From an uncultured Clostridia bacterium (GTDB lineage: Bacteria > Bacillota > Clostridia > UBA1381): a DNA stretch of 47,171 nucleotides. The position numbers and the translations under genes are program-made. The stretch is taken from the NCBI GenBank assembly GCA_947626135.1, contig CANQQZ010000015.1, positions 1 to 47,171 of the forward strand. Reading direction: 5' to 3'. This document shows positions 24,882-30,999 of this stretch, one piece after another; within the stretch, counting starts at the first letter, position 1; every line of letters begins with the position of its first letter. The notes under the pieces were generated by a model. It was not told the origin of the DNA. It saw only the letters and a list, made by a program, of their open reading frames with translations, and ran no database searches.

Positions 24882-25486
24882 TATACAAAGGACTTCCGGG
24901 CTACTATAGAAAATCTGAGCTAACCGCCGCGGCGCATACAGCGGCTCAAAAGGCGCTTAATGATTTTGAGCAAAAAACCGATCGAAAAATGCTCGACCTA
25001 TTCATTGTCGAAACCGAGGATTTTACACGTCACGAAAAGGACGCCGGACTTATCGTCAATGATACCCTTGACGATGAAACACGAAGGGCGAAGGTTCTAA
25101 CACGGCTGCGCGGGAGCGAAGTATTGACGGTCGAAGCACTCAAAGAGCTTGTGAAGCTGTATGAGCCTGGTGGCGCGAATGTGACGGAAATATACAGTGA
25201 TTATACGGTAATGGTTGATTTTCTTAGCCATACCGGCGCGCCGGAAAACATCGTCGAAATTATTAACGCTATATATGAGGTTATTCCCGCACATCTTGCG
25301 CTGAGGTATGGAATGAAAAAAGACCTGAAAACAAAAACACTATATTTTGCCGGCGGGATACATATATCCAGACGCATGAGCATTCCAATCCAGCAGCGCG
25401 CTTCATACGGCGATATAAAAAACAAGTTATACGGCACTGTAAAAGGCAGACCGTATGCTAATATACTTCAATCTAAGGAGGGTTAA
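24878..25486 (+). CDS. xkdU: YmfQ/DUF2313 family tail protein (XkdU-like)
   Basis: 202 residues: an N-terminal LPGYYRKSELTAAAHTAAQ helix, the conserved LDDETRRAKVLTRLRGSEVLTVEALKEL block and a beta-rich VMVDFLSH segment. The family joins baseplate to tail fibres in Mu- and PBSX-type tails. The final residues (SIPIQQRASYGDIKNKLYG) are an extra short C-terminus. ATG overlaps the preceding gene. Confidence 0.85.
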   Translation: MIYKGLPGYYRKSELTAAAHTAAQKALNDFEQKTDRKMLDLFIVETEDFTRHEKDAGLIVNDTLDDETRRAKVLTRLRGSEVLTVEALKELVKLYEPGGANVTEIYSDYTVMVDFLSHTGAPENIVEIINAIYEVIPAHLALRYGMKKDLKTKTLYFAGGIHISRRMSIPIQQRASYGDIKNKLYGTVKGRPYANILQSKEG

Positions 25487-25488
25487 AT

Positions 25489-26580
25489 TTGGCGGAAATA
25501 AGAGAAATTACACCACTGTTTCTTACAGCGCCCGGGCTAAGGCTTCAGGCAAAGGTGCAAACAGGAGCTGCACAGCTCAATGTTGTGCGTGTTCTTATCG
25601 GGAGTGGGTATCTGGACAGCGAGACCGATAAGGAACTGCTTACATCTCCCATTGCTGAAATTCCGTCGCATACGTCACGGGGCGAAGGAACGGACGCGCA
25701 GGTGGATGTTACGAGGCTCTTTTATGACGAGGGCGACGGCGTCGCAATGATAAGCATCCACATAGAGAGCGGTGACAATGAATCGACGCATCTGCGGGAA
25801 ATCTGTATTATAGCTTCCGACCCTGATGACGGTGAGATCATGTACGGGTATACAAATTTAGGCGATGAGGCGCTGCCGCTGCCCAAATATGACGGCAGAT
25901 CGCGCGCTGTATATGATATAAACCTTCCGACCGTGATTGCCAATGCAAGTGATGTTACTGTAAATATAACAAGGATTGTTGAGGTGTCAACCGAGGAATT
26001 TGACACGCACAAAACGACGCCCGTGATTGATCACCCGGATAGGAGCGTAACAAGCGCAAAGCTGGCGGACTCAATTGCGCTGCGCGGCACACCGACAGCA
26101 CCGACAGCAGCAGATGACACGAATAATACGCAGATTGCTACGACGGAATTTGTGCAAAGAGAAGCGCGAAATGTCCTTTCAAAATTACAAATGAAAATAT
26201 TTAAACCTATAAAAATAACAATATTACTGGGTCGTCATATCGGCTCACACGGTTCCCAATATCTTAATGGTACAACAATGTATGTAAATCAAGACGAGGA
26301 TGATATAAGCGAAATATACCGATACCATTGTAAATACATCTATTCGCCTACGGCATCGGTATATAGTTCAACTTTATACCTAAGACTGGGCGTACATACG
26401 GATGATAAATATCGTACCTGCTTGCTTGTTTCGGACACAGAGAATTTCGACAAATGCCCTTGCCCTAATGAATATGAGGTTAGATCTGGTTCGTTATCAG
26501 CAGTGCTTTTATCTACCATGCAGACCAACGGTTTTGTGTATGAGCCGGAAAGCGGCGCCGTAAATGAGTATAAAGGGTAA
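25489..26580 (+). CDS. Tail fibre protein with collar N-terminus and divergent tip
   Basis: 363 residues, TTG start eight bases after AAGGAGGG. Residues 1-170 match phage tail-collar fibre N-termini: EITPLFLTAPGLRLQAKVQ, GSGYLDSETDKELLTSPIAEIPS, STHLREICIIASDPDDGEIMYGYTN. Residues about 195-225 hold the fibre linker PTAPTAADDTNNTQIATTEFV. From about 226 on the sequence changes (KIFKPIKITILLGRHIGSHG...), is more AT-rich, and is unlike known fibres to me. This distal part is likely the receptor-binding tip and shows signs of exchange. Confidence 0.82.
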   Translation: MAEIREITPLFLTAPGLRLQAKVQTGAAQLNVVRVLIGSGYLDSETDKELLTSPIAEIPSHTSRGEGTDAQVDVTRLFYDEGDGVAMISIHIESGDNESTHLREICIIASDPDDGEIMYGYTNLGDEALPLPKYDGRSRAVYDINLPTVIANASDVTVNITRIVEVSTEEFDTHKTTPVIDHPDRSVTSAKLADSIALRGTPTAPTAADDTNNTQIATTEFVQREARNVLSKLQMKIFKPIKITILLGRHIGSHGSQYLNGTTMYVNQDEDDISEIYRYHCKYIYSPTASVYSSTLYLRLGVHTDDKYRTCLLVSDTENFDKCPCPNEYEVRSGSLSAVLLSTMQTNGFVYEPESGAVNEYKG

Positions 26581-26594
26581 AACGAGGTGATTTC

Positions 26595-27923
26595 ATGAGC
26601 AAAACAAGCAAAAGCGGGTTTATCATTCCCGATTACGAGGACGACGCAGACATCCCGGCACTGGCTCAGCAGAATGCGAACGCGGCGGAAAGCGTTATCA
26701 AGGCTGTATCCGAGAAAATAAGTACCGAATTTTCAGAAGACGCAAAACGGGAGAATATCAATTCAGGCGAAAAGCTGAGCGTCATTCTCGGTAAAATAAA
26801 GAAATGGTTTTCGGACCTTAAAGCCGTGGCGTTTTCGAACAACTATAACGATTTGGACAATAAGCCGACGTCGCTGAAAAACCCGTATTCGCTGACAATA
26901 CGACAGAATAGTACCAGCGGCGGAACGAGCTACGACGGCTCATCGTCGGCGACGGTGAACATCACGGCGGCGGGTGTTGGCGCGGCTCCCACATCGCACG
27001 CCGTAAGCGCCGCGACATACGGCGCGGGAAGCGGCAGCAATTACGGGCATGTAAAATTGTCCGACAGCACGGACAGCACATTATCCACGGGAGGCGGCAC
27101 GGCGGCGACGCCGAACGCCGTTAAAAAGACGTATGATTTTGCGGCGAACAAAGCCCGGACAGCGACGCTTGTTGTAGCGGCGTCGAACAGCGGCGCGAAA
27201 TCCAAAGCCGCGGCGGATTACGTCTGCGACGGCACGTCCGACCAGACGGAAATCAACAATGCCATAACCGCTCTGCCCTCGGTCGGCGGGAAGGTGCTGC
27301 TTTTGGAGGGCACGTATAACATAAGCGGCACGATCACCGTCGGCAAAGCGAATGTGACGGTTGAAGGCATGGGCGCGGGCACGGTGCTGAAACGAAAGAC
27401 CACATCGGACCTGATAAAAATTAATGCCAATAATTGCGCCTTGTCATATTTTTGCATTGACGGAGCAGACACGACGACTTCAAACTCGGTCGGCGGCATA
27501 AGCTCCGATTACGGTCCGATGATATCGCATTTAACGATTTCCGAATACGGAGCCGCAATACGCGTAAACAACGGTGCTGTTATTACCGGCTGTGTGCTCT
27601 CGACTAAGAGCTTTGTCTGCGTATTCGCGGGAACGGACTGCATAATCGCCCATAACCGTATCAATGGCACGGACAACCCCGTGCAGGGTATTCAGGTATA
27701 CGGAAAGACGGCTGTGATTGGTAACTATATCGACAGCACGGGCATCGGGATCCAGACGTATAACCAATACAATAAAATCGCCGATAATTTTATTACCGGC
27801 TGTACCAAGTCGATTAACGTTGAGGGCACGTACAACGACATATCCGATAATTTTATCTTCGGTACAAATTATACGAATTTGGGCGGCAATACGAATACGT
27901 TCAGCAATAACCGGTACCAGTAA
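26595..27923 (+). CDS. Tail spike/fibre with right-handed beta-helix
   Basis: 442 residues. The N-terminal 110 residues are a helical stalk with the NNYNDLDNKPTSL fibre motif. Glycine/serine-rich fibre repeats follow (YGAGSGSNYGHVKLSDS at about 143-159). From about 185 it is a pectate-lyase-like beta-helix: CDGTSDQTEINNAITALPS, GGKVLLLEGTYNISGTITV, then repeated short turns of NxI-type to the end. Such folds bind or cut surface polysaccharides; catalytic residues cannot be assigned. The short start MSKTSKSGFIIPDYEDDADIPAL may be the baseplate or fibre attachment segment. Confidence 0.82.
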   Translation: MSKTSKSGFIIPDYEDDADIPALAQQNANAAESVIKAVSEKISTEFSEDAKRENINSGEKLSVILGKIKKWFSDLKAVAFSNNYNDLDNKPTSLKNPYSLTIRQNSTSGGTSYDGSSSATVNITAAGVGAAPTSHAVSAATYGAGSGSNYGHVKLSDSTDSTLSTGGGTAATPNAVKKTYDFAANKARTATLVVAASNSGAKSKAAADYVCDGTSDQTEINNAITALPSVGGKVLLLEGTYNISGTITVGKANVTVEGMGAGTVLKRKTTSDLIKINANNCALSYFCIDGADTTTSNSVGGISSDYGPMISHLTISEYGAAIRVNNGAVITGCVLSTKSFVCVFAGTDCIIAHNRINGTDNPVQGIQVYGKTAVIGNYIDSTGIGIQTYNQYNKIADNFITGCTKSINVEGTYNDISDNFIFGTNYTNLGGNTNTFSNNRYQ

Positions 27924-27934
27924 GGAGGCGTAAT

Positions 27935-28294
27935 ATGAAATACAGATTTTACGGAGACGAATTACAGCTTGTGAAATACGAGCTGACGGTAGCGGACGCG
28001 CCGACGCATGACGGCAGTCCGGCTGTGTATTTAGCGGCAAGCGATAAAGAGCGGGACGAGCTCCTTAAAAGCTATCCCGACGCGGCTGTAGCTGAGGTCG
28101 ACAACACCGGCTATGAATGGCTTGACGGCATGATATTTACGCAGGAGCAGCTGCGCGCGGGAGAGCTGGAAAAGGCGATTGAAATGGGCGGGGAAGCGTA
28201 CAATGAGATGAAAAACGCGCCCACTCAGGAGGAAATCAATGCAATGCTTATGCTGGAAATAGCGAAGATAAAGGCGGGTGGTATGAATGAGTAA
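27935..28294 (+). CDS. Hypothetical protein of the tail-fibre region (119 aa)
   Basis: MKYRFYGDELQLVKYELTVA, then a PAVYLAASDKERDELLKSYP segment and a helical, acidic C-terminus (EEINAMLMLEIAKIKAGG). Proteins of this size and place are often fibre-assembly helpers; I do not recognise a named family. AAGGAGGCG lies before the ATG. The end overlaps the XkdX start by eight bases. Confidence 0.7.
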   Translation: MKYRFYGDELQLVKYELTVADAPTHDGSPAVYLAASDKERDELLKSYPDAAVAEVDNTGYEWLDGMIFTQEQLRAGELEKAIEMGGEAYNEMKNAPTQEEINAMLMLEIAKIKAGGMNE

Positions 28295-28409
28295 GGCGCT
28301 GATAAAGATGTACTACCGTATGGGGATTTATTCCGCCGCGGATCTGGACACGTTCGTCAAGGCGGGGTATATAACGGAAAAGGAAGCGAAGGAGCTCATG
28401 CAAGCTTGA
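28287..28409 (+). CDS. xkdX: XkdX family protein (40 aa)
   Basis: MSKALIKMYYRMGIYSAADL, then a short VKAGYITEKEAKELM end: the canonical XkdX pattern of a short helical protein at the end of PBSX-type tail operons, function unknown. It overlaps the preceding gene. Its stop codon overlaps the -35 box of the next promoter. Confidence 0.85.
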   Translation: MSKALIKMYYRMGIYSAADLDTFVKAGYITEKEAKELMQA

Positions 28410-28435
28410 CAAAAAATAACATAATATGCTAAAAT
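28406..28435 (+). promoter_or_regulatory. Promoter for the small toxin-like mRNA
   Basis: TTGACA, 18 bases, TAAAAT: a near-consensus vegetative promoter beginning inside the XkdX stop codon. Transcription would start near 28442, giving a leader of about 67 bases before the peptide start. A second TTGACAAG at 28439-28446 has no matching -10. Confidence 0.75.
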
Positions 28436-28482
28436 GGTATTGACAAGAGAATACAGATAAGGACGTTAAGGGCGGTTTTGTC

Positions 28483-28502
28483 ACTCTCTTATATAAGGGG
28501 GT
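28483..28502 (+). promoter_or_regulatory. Hairpin masking the toxin ribosome binding site
   Basis: ACTCTCTT (28483-28490) pairs with AAGGGGGT (28495-28502) around an ATAT loop: eight pairs including two G-U. The right arm is the Shine-Dalgarno sequence of the peptide seven bases before its ATG. Such masking is typical for type I toxin mRNAs. Confidence 0.7.
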
Positions 28503-28508
28503 GATATT

Positions 28509-28586
28509 ATGGAAATTGTTGAATTGATTGTGACGTTATTGATTATAATAGCTCTCATCGAATTGATAAAGCACATAAAAAAATAG
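28509..28586 (+). CDS. Type I toxin-like membrane peptide (25 aa)
   Basis: MEIVELIVTLLIIIALIELI with a KHIKK end: one hydrophobic membrane helix followed by a basic tail, the make-up of TxpA/BsrG and 'putative holin-like toxin' peptides of Firmicute prophages. AAGGGGG before the ATG is very strong but folded in a hairpin. The stop codon lies in the stem of a terminator, and an antisense RNA converges on the gene from the right. It lies beside the holin gene, where such peptides often occur. A plain holin accessory role cannot be excluded. Confidence 0.75.
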   Translation: MEIVELIVTLLIIIALIELIKHIKK

Positions 28587-28665
28587 CCGCCCCAGTTCCA
28601 AAGTCGGCGGCTATTTATAGCTACTACTTAGGACAAAACCGCCTTTAAAGCGGCGTCCTTCATCT
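28575..28665 (-). ncRNA. Predicted antisense antitoxin RNA
   Basis: Transcription from the minus-strand promoter at 28672-28700 would start near 28665 and stop at the stem 28581-28617, which on this strand is followed by seven T. The RNA, about 90 bases, would overlap the last codons and the 3' end of the toxin mRNA. This matches the RatA/SR4 arrangement. Ends are estimated from promoter and terminator positions. Confidence 0.65.
28581..28617. terminator. Terminator shared by toxin mRNA and antisense RNA
   Basis: AAATAGCCGCC (28581-28591) pairs perfectly with GGCGGCTATTT (28607-28617). On the minus strand the stem is followed by a run of T (complement of 28574-28583), a good intrinsic terminator. 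On the plus strand the T-run is weak, so toxin transcripts may read through. Confidence 0.8.
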
Positions 28666-28671
28666 ACATTC

Positions 28672-28700
28672 ATTATACGATAAATTATCGTACTTGTCAA
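28672..28700 (-). promoter_or_regulatory. Consensus promoter for antisense RNA with palindromic spacer
   Basis: On the minus strand: TTGACA (28700-28695), 17 bases, TATAAT (28677-28672), both boxes perfect. The spacer is almost filled by the 17-base perfect palindrome TACGATAA-A-TTATCGTA (28676-28692), the place and shape of a repressor operator. Confidence 0.85.
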
Positions 28701-28735
28701 TACCCTGTGCGGAAAAATCCGCGCGGGGTATTTTT
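28701..28735 (+). terminator. Intrinsic terminator before the holin gene
   Basis: TACCCTGTGCGG and CCGCGCGGGGTA pair around a short A-rich loop and are followed by five T. It would stop plus-strand transcripts coming through the toxin cassette, so holin and amidase expression depends on read-through or antitermination. Confidence 0.75.
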
Positions 28736-28758
28736 ATGCGGAAACGGAGGTAATTTTA

Positions 28759-29229
28759 ATGGAAAAAATATTGGAAAAAGTAAATCTTTTATGGGCGGCG
28801 GCGGTTACGCTGCTGACCGCGGCATTCGGGACATACTGGTTTTTGTTCGCGGCGTTTATCGCGCTTAACGTTGTCGATTACGTGACCGGGGTTATAAAGT
28901 CGCGATATACGCGGACGGAAAACAGCAACAAAGGCTTGAAGGGCATATTTAAAAAGGTCGGCTATTGGGTAGTCATAGCGATAGCGTTCTTTCTCTCATA
29001 TGGTTTTGGAACGCTCGGAACGATTATAGGCGTGAATTTGGGATTTACCGTGCTTATCGGCTGGTTTACGCTGGGTACGTTTATCGTTAACGAAATACGT
29101 TCTATTTTGGAGAATTTGGTGCTGATAGGCGTTGAGGTCCCGGCATGGCTTGTTAAAGGGCTTGAGGTCGCGAACGAGAAAATTAATGACGCGATGGAAG
29201 GAGGCGGTGACGATGATAATCGGAATTAA
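28759..29229 (+). CDS. Phage holin family protein (Phage_holin_4 type)
   Basis: 156 residues with three or four hydrophobic segments (about 10-40, 70-92, 95-115 and a weaker one near 120-130). The central motif LNVVDYVTGVIKSRYTR, then SNKGLKGIFKKVGYW, is diagnostic for the toxin-secretion/phage-lysis holin family. It makes membrane holes for release of the amidase. The C-terminus is acidic. It overlaps the amidase gene by 17 bases. Confidence 0.93.
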   Translation: MEKILEKVNLLWAAAVTLLTAAFGTYWFLFAAFIALNVVDYVTGVIKSRYTRTENSNKGLKGIFKKVGYWVVIAIAFFLSYGFGTLGTIIGVNLGFTVLIGWFTLGTFIVNEIRSILENLVLIGVEVPAWLVKGLEVANEKINDAMEGGGDDDNRN

Positions 29230-30070
29230 TTGCGGGCACACGGTCAGCGGACAACCCGGGTGCGGGGCGGTCGGACGTATCGACGAGTCGGTTGAGACGC
29301 GGCATGTAGGCAAAAAGCTTATTGAGCTGCTTCTGGCGCAGGGGAACAGTGTAGTTGACTGCACCAACGATTACGCCGAGAGCACGGGCGCGAATCTGGC
29401 GGAGATTTGCCGGTTGGCGAACAAGCAGTATCTTGACCTGTTCGTGTCAATTCACTTTAATGCCGGCGGCGGCAGAGGCACTGAGGTTTATACATACGGC
29501 GGGCGGACGTTTAACGCGGCTGAGGACGCGTGCCGGAATATCGCCGCGCTCGGGTTCAATAACCGCGGCATTAAGGACGGCAGTAATCTGTACGTTTTGC
29601 GGCACACGTCGGCGCGCGCTATGCTCGTTGAGGTCTGCTTTGTCGATACCGACGACGCGGACAAGTATTTGAAGCTTGGCGCGGATAAGATAGCGACGGC
29701 GATTTGCGAAGCTATCACCGGCACGAAAACGCCGACGGTCACGCAGACGACGGAGGAATATACGTCAACGAACGATATAATCTGGGAGCTGCACCACAGG
29801 GGCGTGATAAGCGATAAGGCGCTGTGGACGGGCTATTGCGGCAGCGACGTAAACGTGTACTGGTTCTGCCGTAAGCTGTGCCAGTACGTGCGCACGAAAA
29901 CGCGGGTCGAGAGCGAAAAGAATGAGTATGAGGACATCGGCGCAATTGTCTGGGATCTGCACCATCGCGGAATCATCTCCGACGCCGCGCTGTGGACGGC
30001 GTATATGAAGCGCGATACAAACGTGTATTGGCTCCTGCGCAAGGGCTTGCATTGGTGCCGGACGCACTAA
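29213..30070 (+). CDS. N-acetylmuramoyl-L-alanine amidase (endolysin) with two C-terminal repeats
   Basis: 285 residues. Amidase_3 fold with zinc ligands and catalytic residues visible: H9 in NCGHT, E25 in RIDES, H81 in VSIHFNAGG and catalytic E140 in MLVEVCFVDT. After a T-rich linker, two repeats of about 42 residues follow (187-228 and 243-284), each with 'IIWELHHRGVISDKALW' and 'NVYW' type motifs, probably cell-wall binding. It cleaves the amide bond between muramic acid and the peptide during lysis. GGAGGCGG fixes this start; the open frame reaches further up. The last repeat is partly duplicated downstream in broken form. Confidence 0.92.
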   Translation: MIIGINCGHTVSGQPGCGAVGRIDESVETRHVGKKLIELLLAQGNSVVDCTNDYAESTGANLAEICRLANKQYLDLFVSIHFNAGGGRGTEVYTYGGRTFNAAEDACRNIAALGFNNRGIKDGSNLYVLRHTSARAMLVEVCFVDTDDADKYLKLGADKIATAICEAITGTKTPTVTQTTEEYTSTNDIIWELHHRGVISDKALWTGYCGSDVNVYWFCRKLCQYVRTKTRVESEKNEYEDIGAIVWDLHHRGIISDAALWTAYMKRDTNVYWLLRKGLHWCRTH

Positions 30071-30078
30071 ACGGGATA

Positions 30079-30111
30079 GGCGGTCAGGGTGACTCGACCG
30101 CCAGTGTTTTT
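30079..30111 (+). terminator. Terminator after the lysis genes
   Basis: GGCGGTC (30079-30085) pairs with GACCGCC (30096-30102), followed after four bases by five T. It ends the late operon. Confidence 0.75.
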
Positions 30112-30122
30112 ATATGCAAATA

Positions 30123-30151
30123 TAGACAAATACGATTTAATATGATACAAT
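30123..30151 (+). promoter_or_regulatory. Promoter of the cargo (moron) gene
   Basis: TAGACA, 17 bases, TACAAT: each box one mismatch from consensus. It lies between the lysis terminator and the next gene, the classical layout of an independently expressed lysogenic cargo gene. Confidence 0.6.
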
Positions 30152-30195
30152 ATAAAATATATCAGGCAATATATTACGAAAGAGGTGTTGTATCA

Positions 30196-30642
30196 ATGAA
30201 ACCCACTTATCAAGAATTTATGGACAATGCAATAGATGTCACAGAATATGAGTATAAAGGCTATAAAATAGTCCATGCGGACAGTGGTGAAAATATTTTA
30301 GAATTAAACAAGATTTTTCCGCATAGGCAAGCGGCATGTGCGTATATCGACGCTATAAATTCAACGATTAAAGATTTATATATTGCCGTATGTAGCGGTG
30401 ACTACAATACTGTCAAGGCGTATTTTGATAACCCGAAAACAGCACGGTTGAACAGACGCTACAAAACGCGTAAAGGCGAAACAAGCTTGATCATGGCGGC
30501 GCTGAATAATAAAATGTATGATATTTGCACGTATTTATTGAATGTGGGCGAGACGGTTACAGAAGATGAATATAAGGAGCTTCAGCCGGAAATCTCCCGC
30601 GCTGTTGCGGTTGCACATATATTTCATTACATGAAAAAATAA
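30196..30642 (+). CDS. Ankyrin-like cargo protein (148 aa)
   Basis: Starts MKPTYQEFMDNAIDVTEYEYKG after AGAGGTG. The first half is alpha/beta and unrecognised (YKIVHADSGENI, RQAACAYIDAIN). The second half has one or two ankyrin-like repeats: DLYIAVCSGDYNTVKAYFDN and GETSLIMAALNNKMYDICTY, followed by LLNVG. It has its own promoter, is more AT-rich than the phage late genes and lies outside the late operon, so it is probably expressed in the lysogen. Ankyrin repeats bind other proteins; defence, toxin inhibition or host modulation are possible but unproven. Confidence 0.7.
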   Translation: MKPTYQEFMDNAIDVTEYEYKGYKIVHADSGENILELNKIFPHRQAACAYIDAINSTIKDLYIAVCSGDYNTVKAYFDNPKTARLNRRYKTRKGETSLIMAALNNKMYDICTYLLNVGETVTEDEYKELQPEISRAVAVAHIFHYMKK

Positions 30643-30653
30643 TATAGACAGCA

Positions 30654-30719
30654 TGCATGAAGCGGGACGATAACGTGTATCGTCTCTTACGTAGTGCGCT
30701 GCATCGGTGCCGAGTTTAT
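30654..30719 (+). pseudogene. Broken copy of the amidase C-terminal repeat
   Basis: The frame MKRDDNVYRLLRSALHRCR aligns with the last residues of the amidase (MKRDTNVYWLLRKGLHWCRT, 265-284), and the DNA is clearly related. No start, ribosome binding site or upstream part of the gene is present. It is a relic of a second amidase end, separated from the intact gene by the cargo gene. Confidence 0.75.
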
Positions 30720-30782
30720 ACACGAAATTTACACGATTGCGGGGATTTTATTGAATTTTGACTAGTATACATTTAAGCATCT

Positions 30783-30824
30783 AAATACCTATAAACGGCT
30801 TAGTTAAGCCATCTATAGGTATTT
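30783..30824. repeat. Long inverted repeat near the prophage right end
   Basis: AAATACCTATA (30783-30793) pairs with TATAGGTATTT (30814-30824), and inside it GGCTTA pairs with TAAGCC around GT. The nested hairpin is followed by few T, so it is a poor terminator. It could be part of the attachment region or a recombinase binding site; this is inference from place only. The rest of 30.72-30.89 kb is AT-rich without genes. Confidence 0.6.
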
Positions 30825-30890
30825 GTAGACAAAATGGAAATCATTTAAAATATACTAACATTCTTCCGGTCGGGGGTGCCACAGCGATAT

Positions 30891-30921
30891 GAAACCGTGT
30901 TAATATGCGGTTTCTTTTTTT
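30891..30921 (+). terminator. Intrinsic terminator upstream of murD
   Basis: GAAACCG (30891-30897) pairs with CGGTTTC (30908-30914) and is followed by seven T. It belongs to whatever host or phage transcript arrives from the left and separates it from the murD promoter. Confidence 0.8.
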
Positions 30922-30931
30922 GTATGTTTGC

Positions 30932-30960
30932 TTGCATTTCAGCAAAAAATATGGTAAAAT
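30932..30960 (+). promoter_or_regulatory. murD promoter
   Basis: TTGCAT, 17 bases, TAAAAT, about 35 bases before the gene. A reasonable vegetative promoter just after a terminator. Confidence 0.65.
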
Positions 30961-30999
30961 ACCAATATTATAAAATCGCGTTCGGGAGTGAGTACGAAA

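Larger units (their letters stand above)
28459..28660. repeat. Inverted repeat flanking the toxin cassette
   Basis: Left copy: AAGGACG (28459-28465) and GGCGGTTTTGTC (28471-28482). Right copy, reversed: GACAAAACCGCC (28632-28643) and CGTCCTT (28654-28660). Both arms lie in the 5' leaders of the two opposing RNAs, so each RNA carries nearly the same sequence. A read-through plus-strand transcript would fold the arms together around the toxin gene. Confidence 0.75.
1..30830. mobile_element. Prophage with contractile tail (PBSX/Xkd-like tail, HK97-like head), left end missing
   Basis: A continuous plus-strand series of phage modules: early/replication, late regulator, HNH and terminase, HK97-type portal, protease and capsid, contractile tail, fibres, holin and amidase. 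Sheath and baseplate J/gp47 genes make it a myovirus. No integrase, excisionase or repressor is present, so the left attachment end is outside the window. The right end is uncertain: the last phage-derived sequence is a broken amidase fragment near 30.7 kb, and host murD has its promoter at 30.93 kb, so the boundary lies between about 30.72 and 30.89 kb. All structural genes look intact. Confidence 0.95.

Noticed and set aside
30860-30895. Possible tRNA or tmRNA 3' end as integration site
   Set aside because: No CCA end, T-arm or cloverleaf could be drawn from the sequence.
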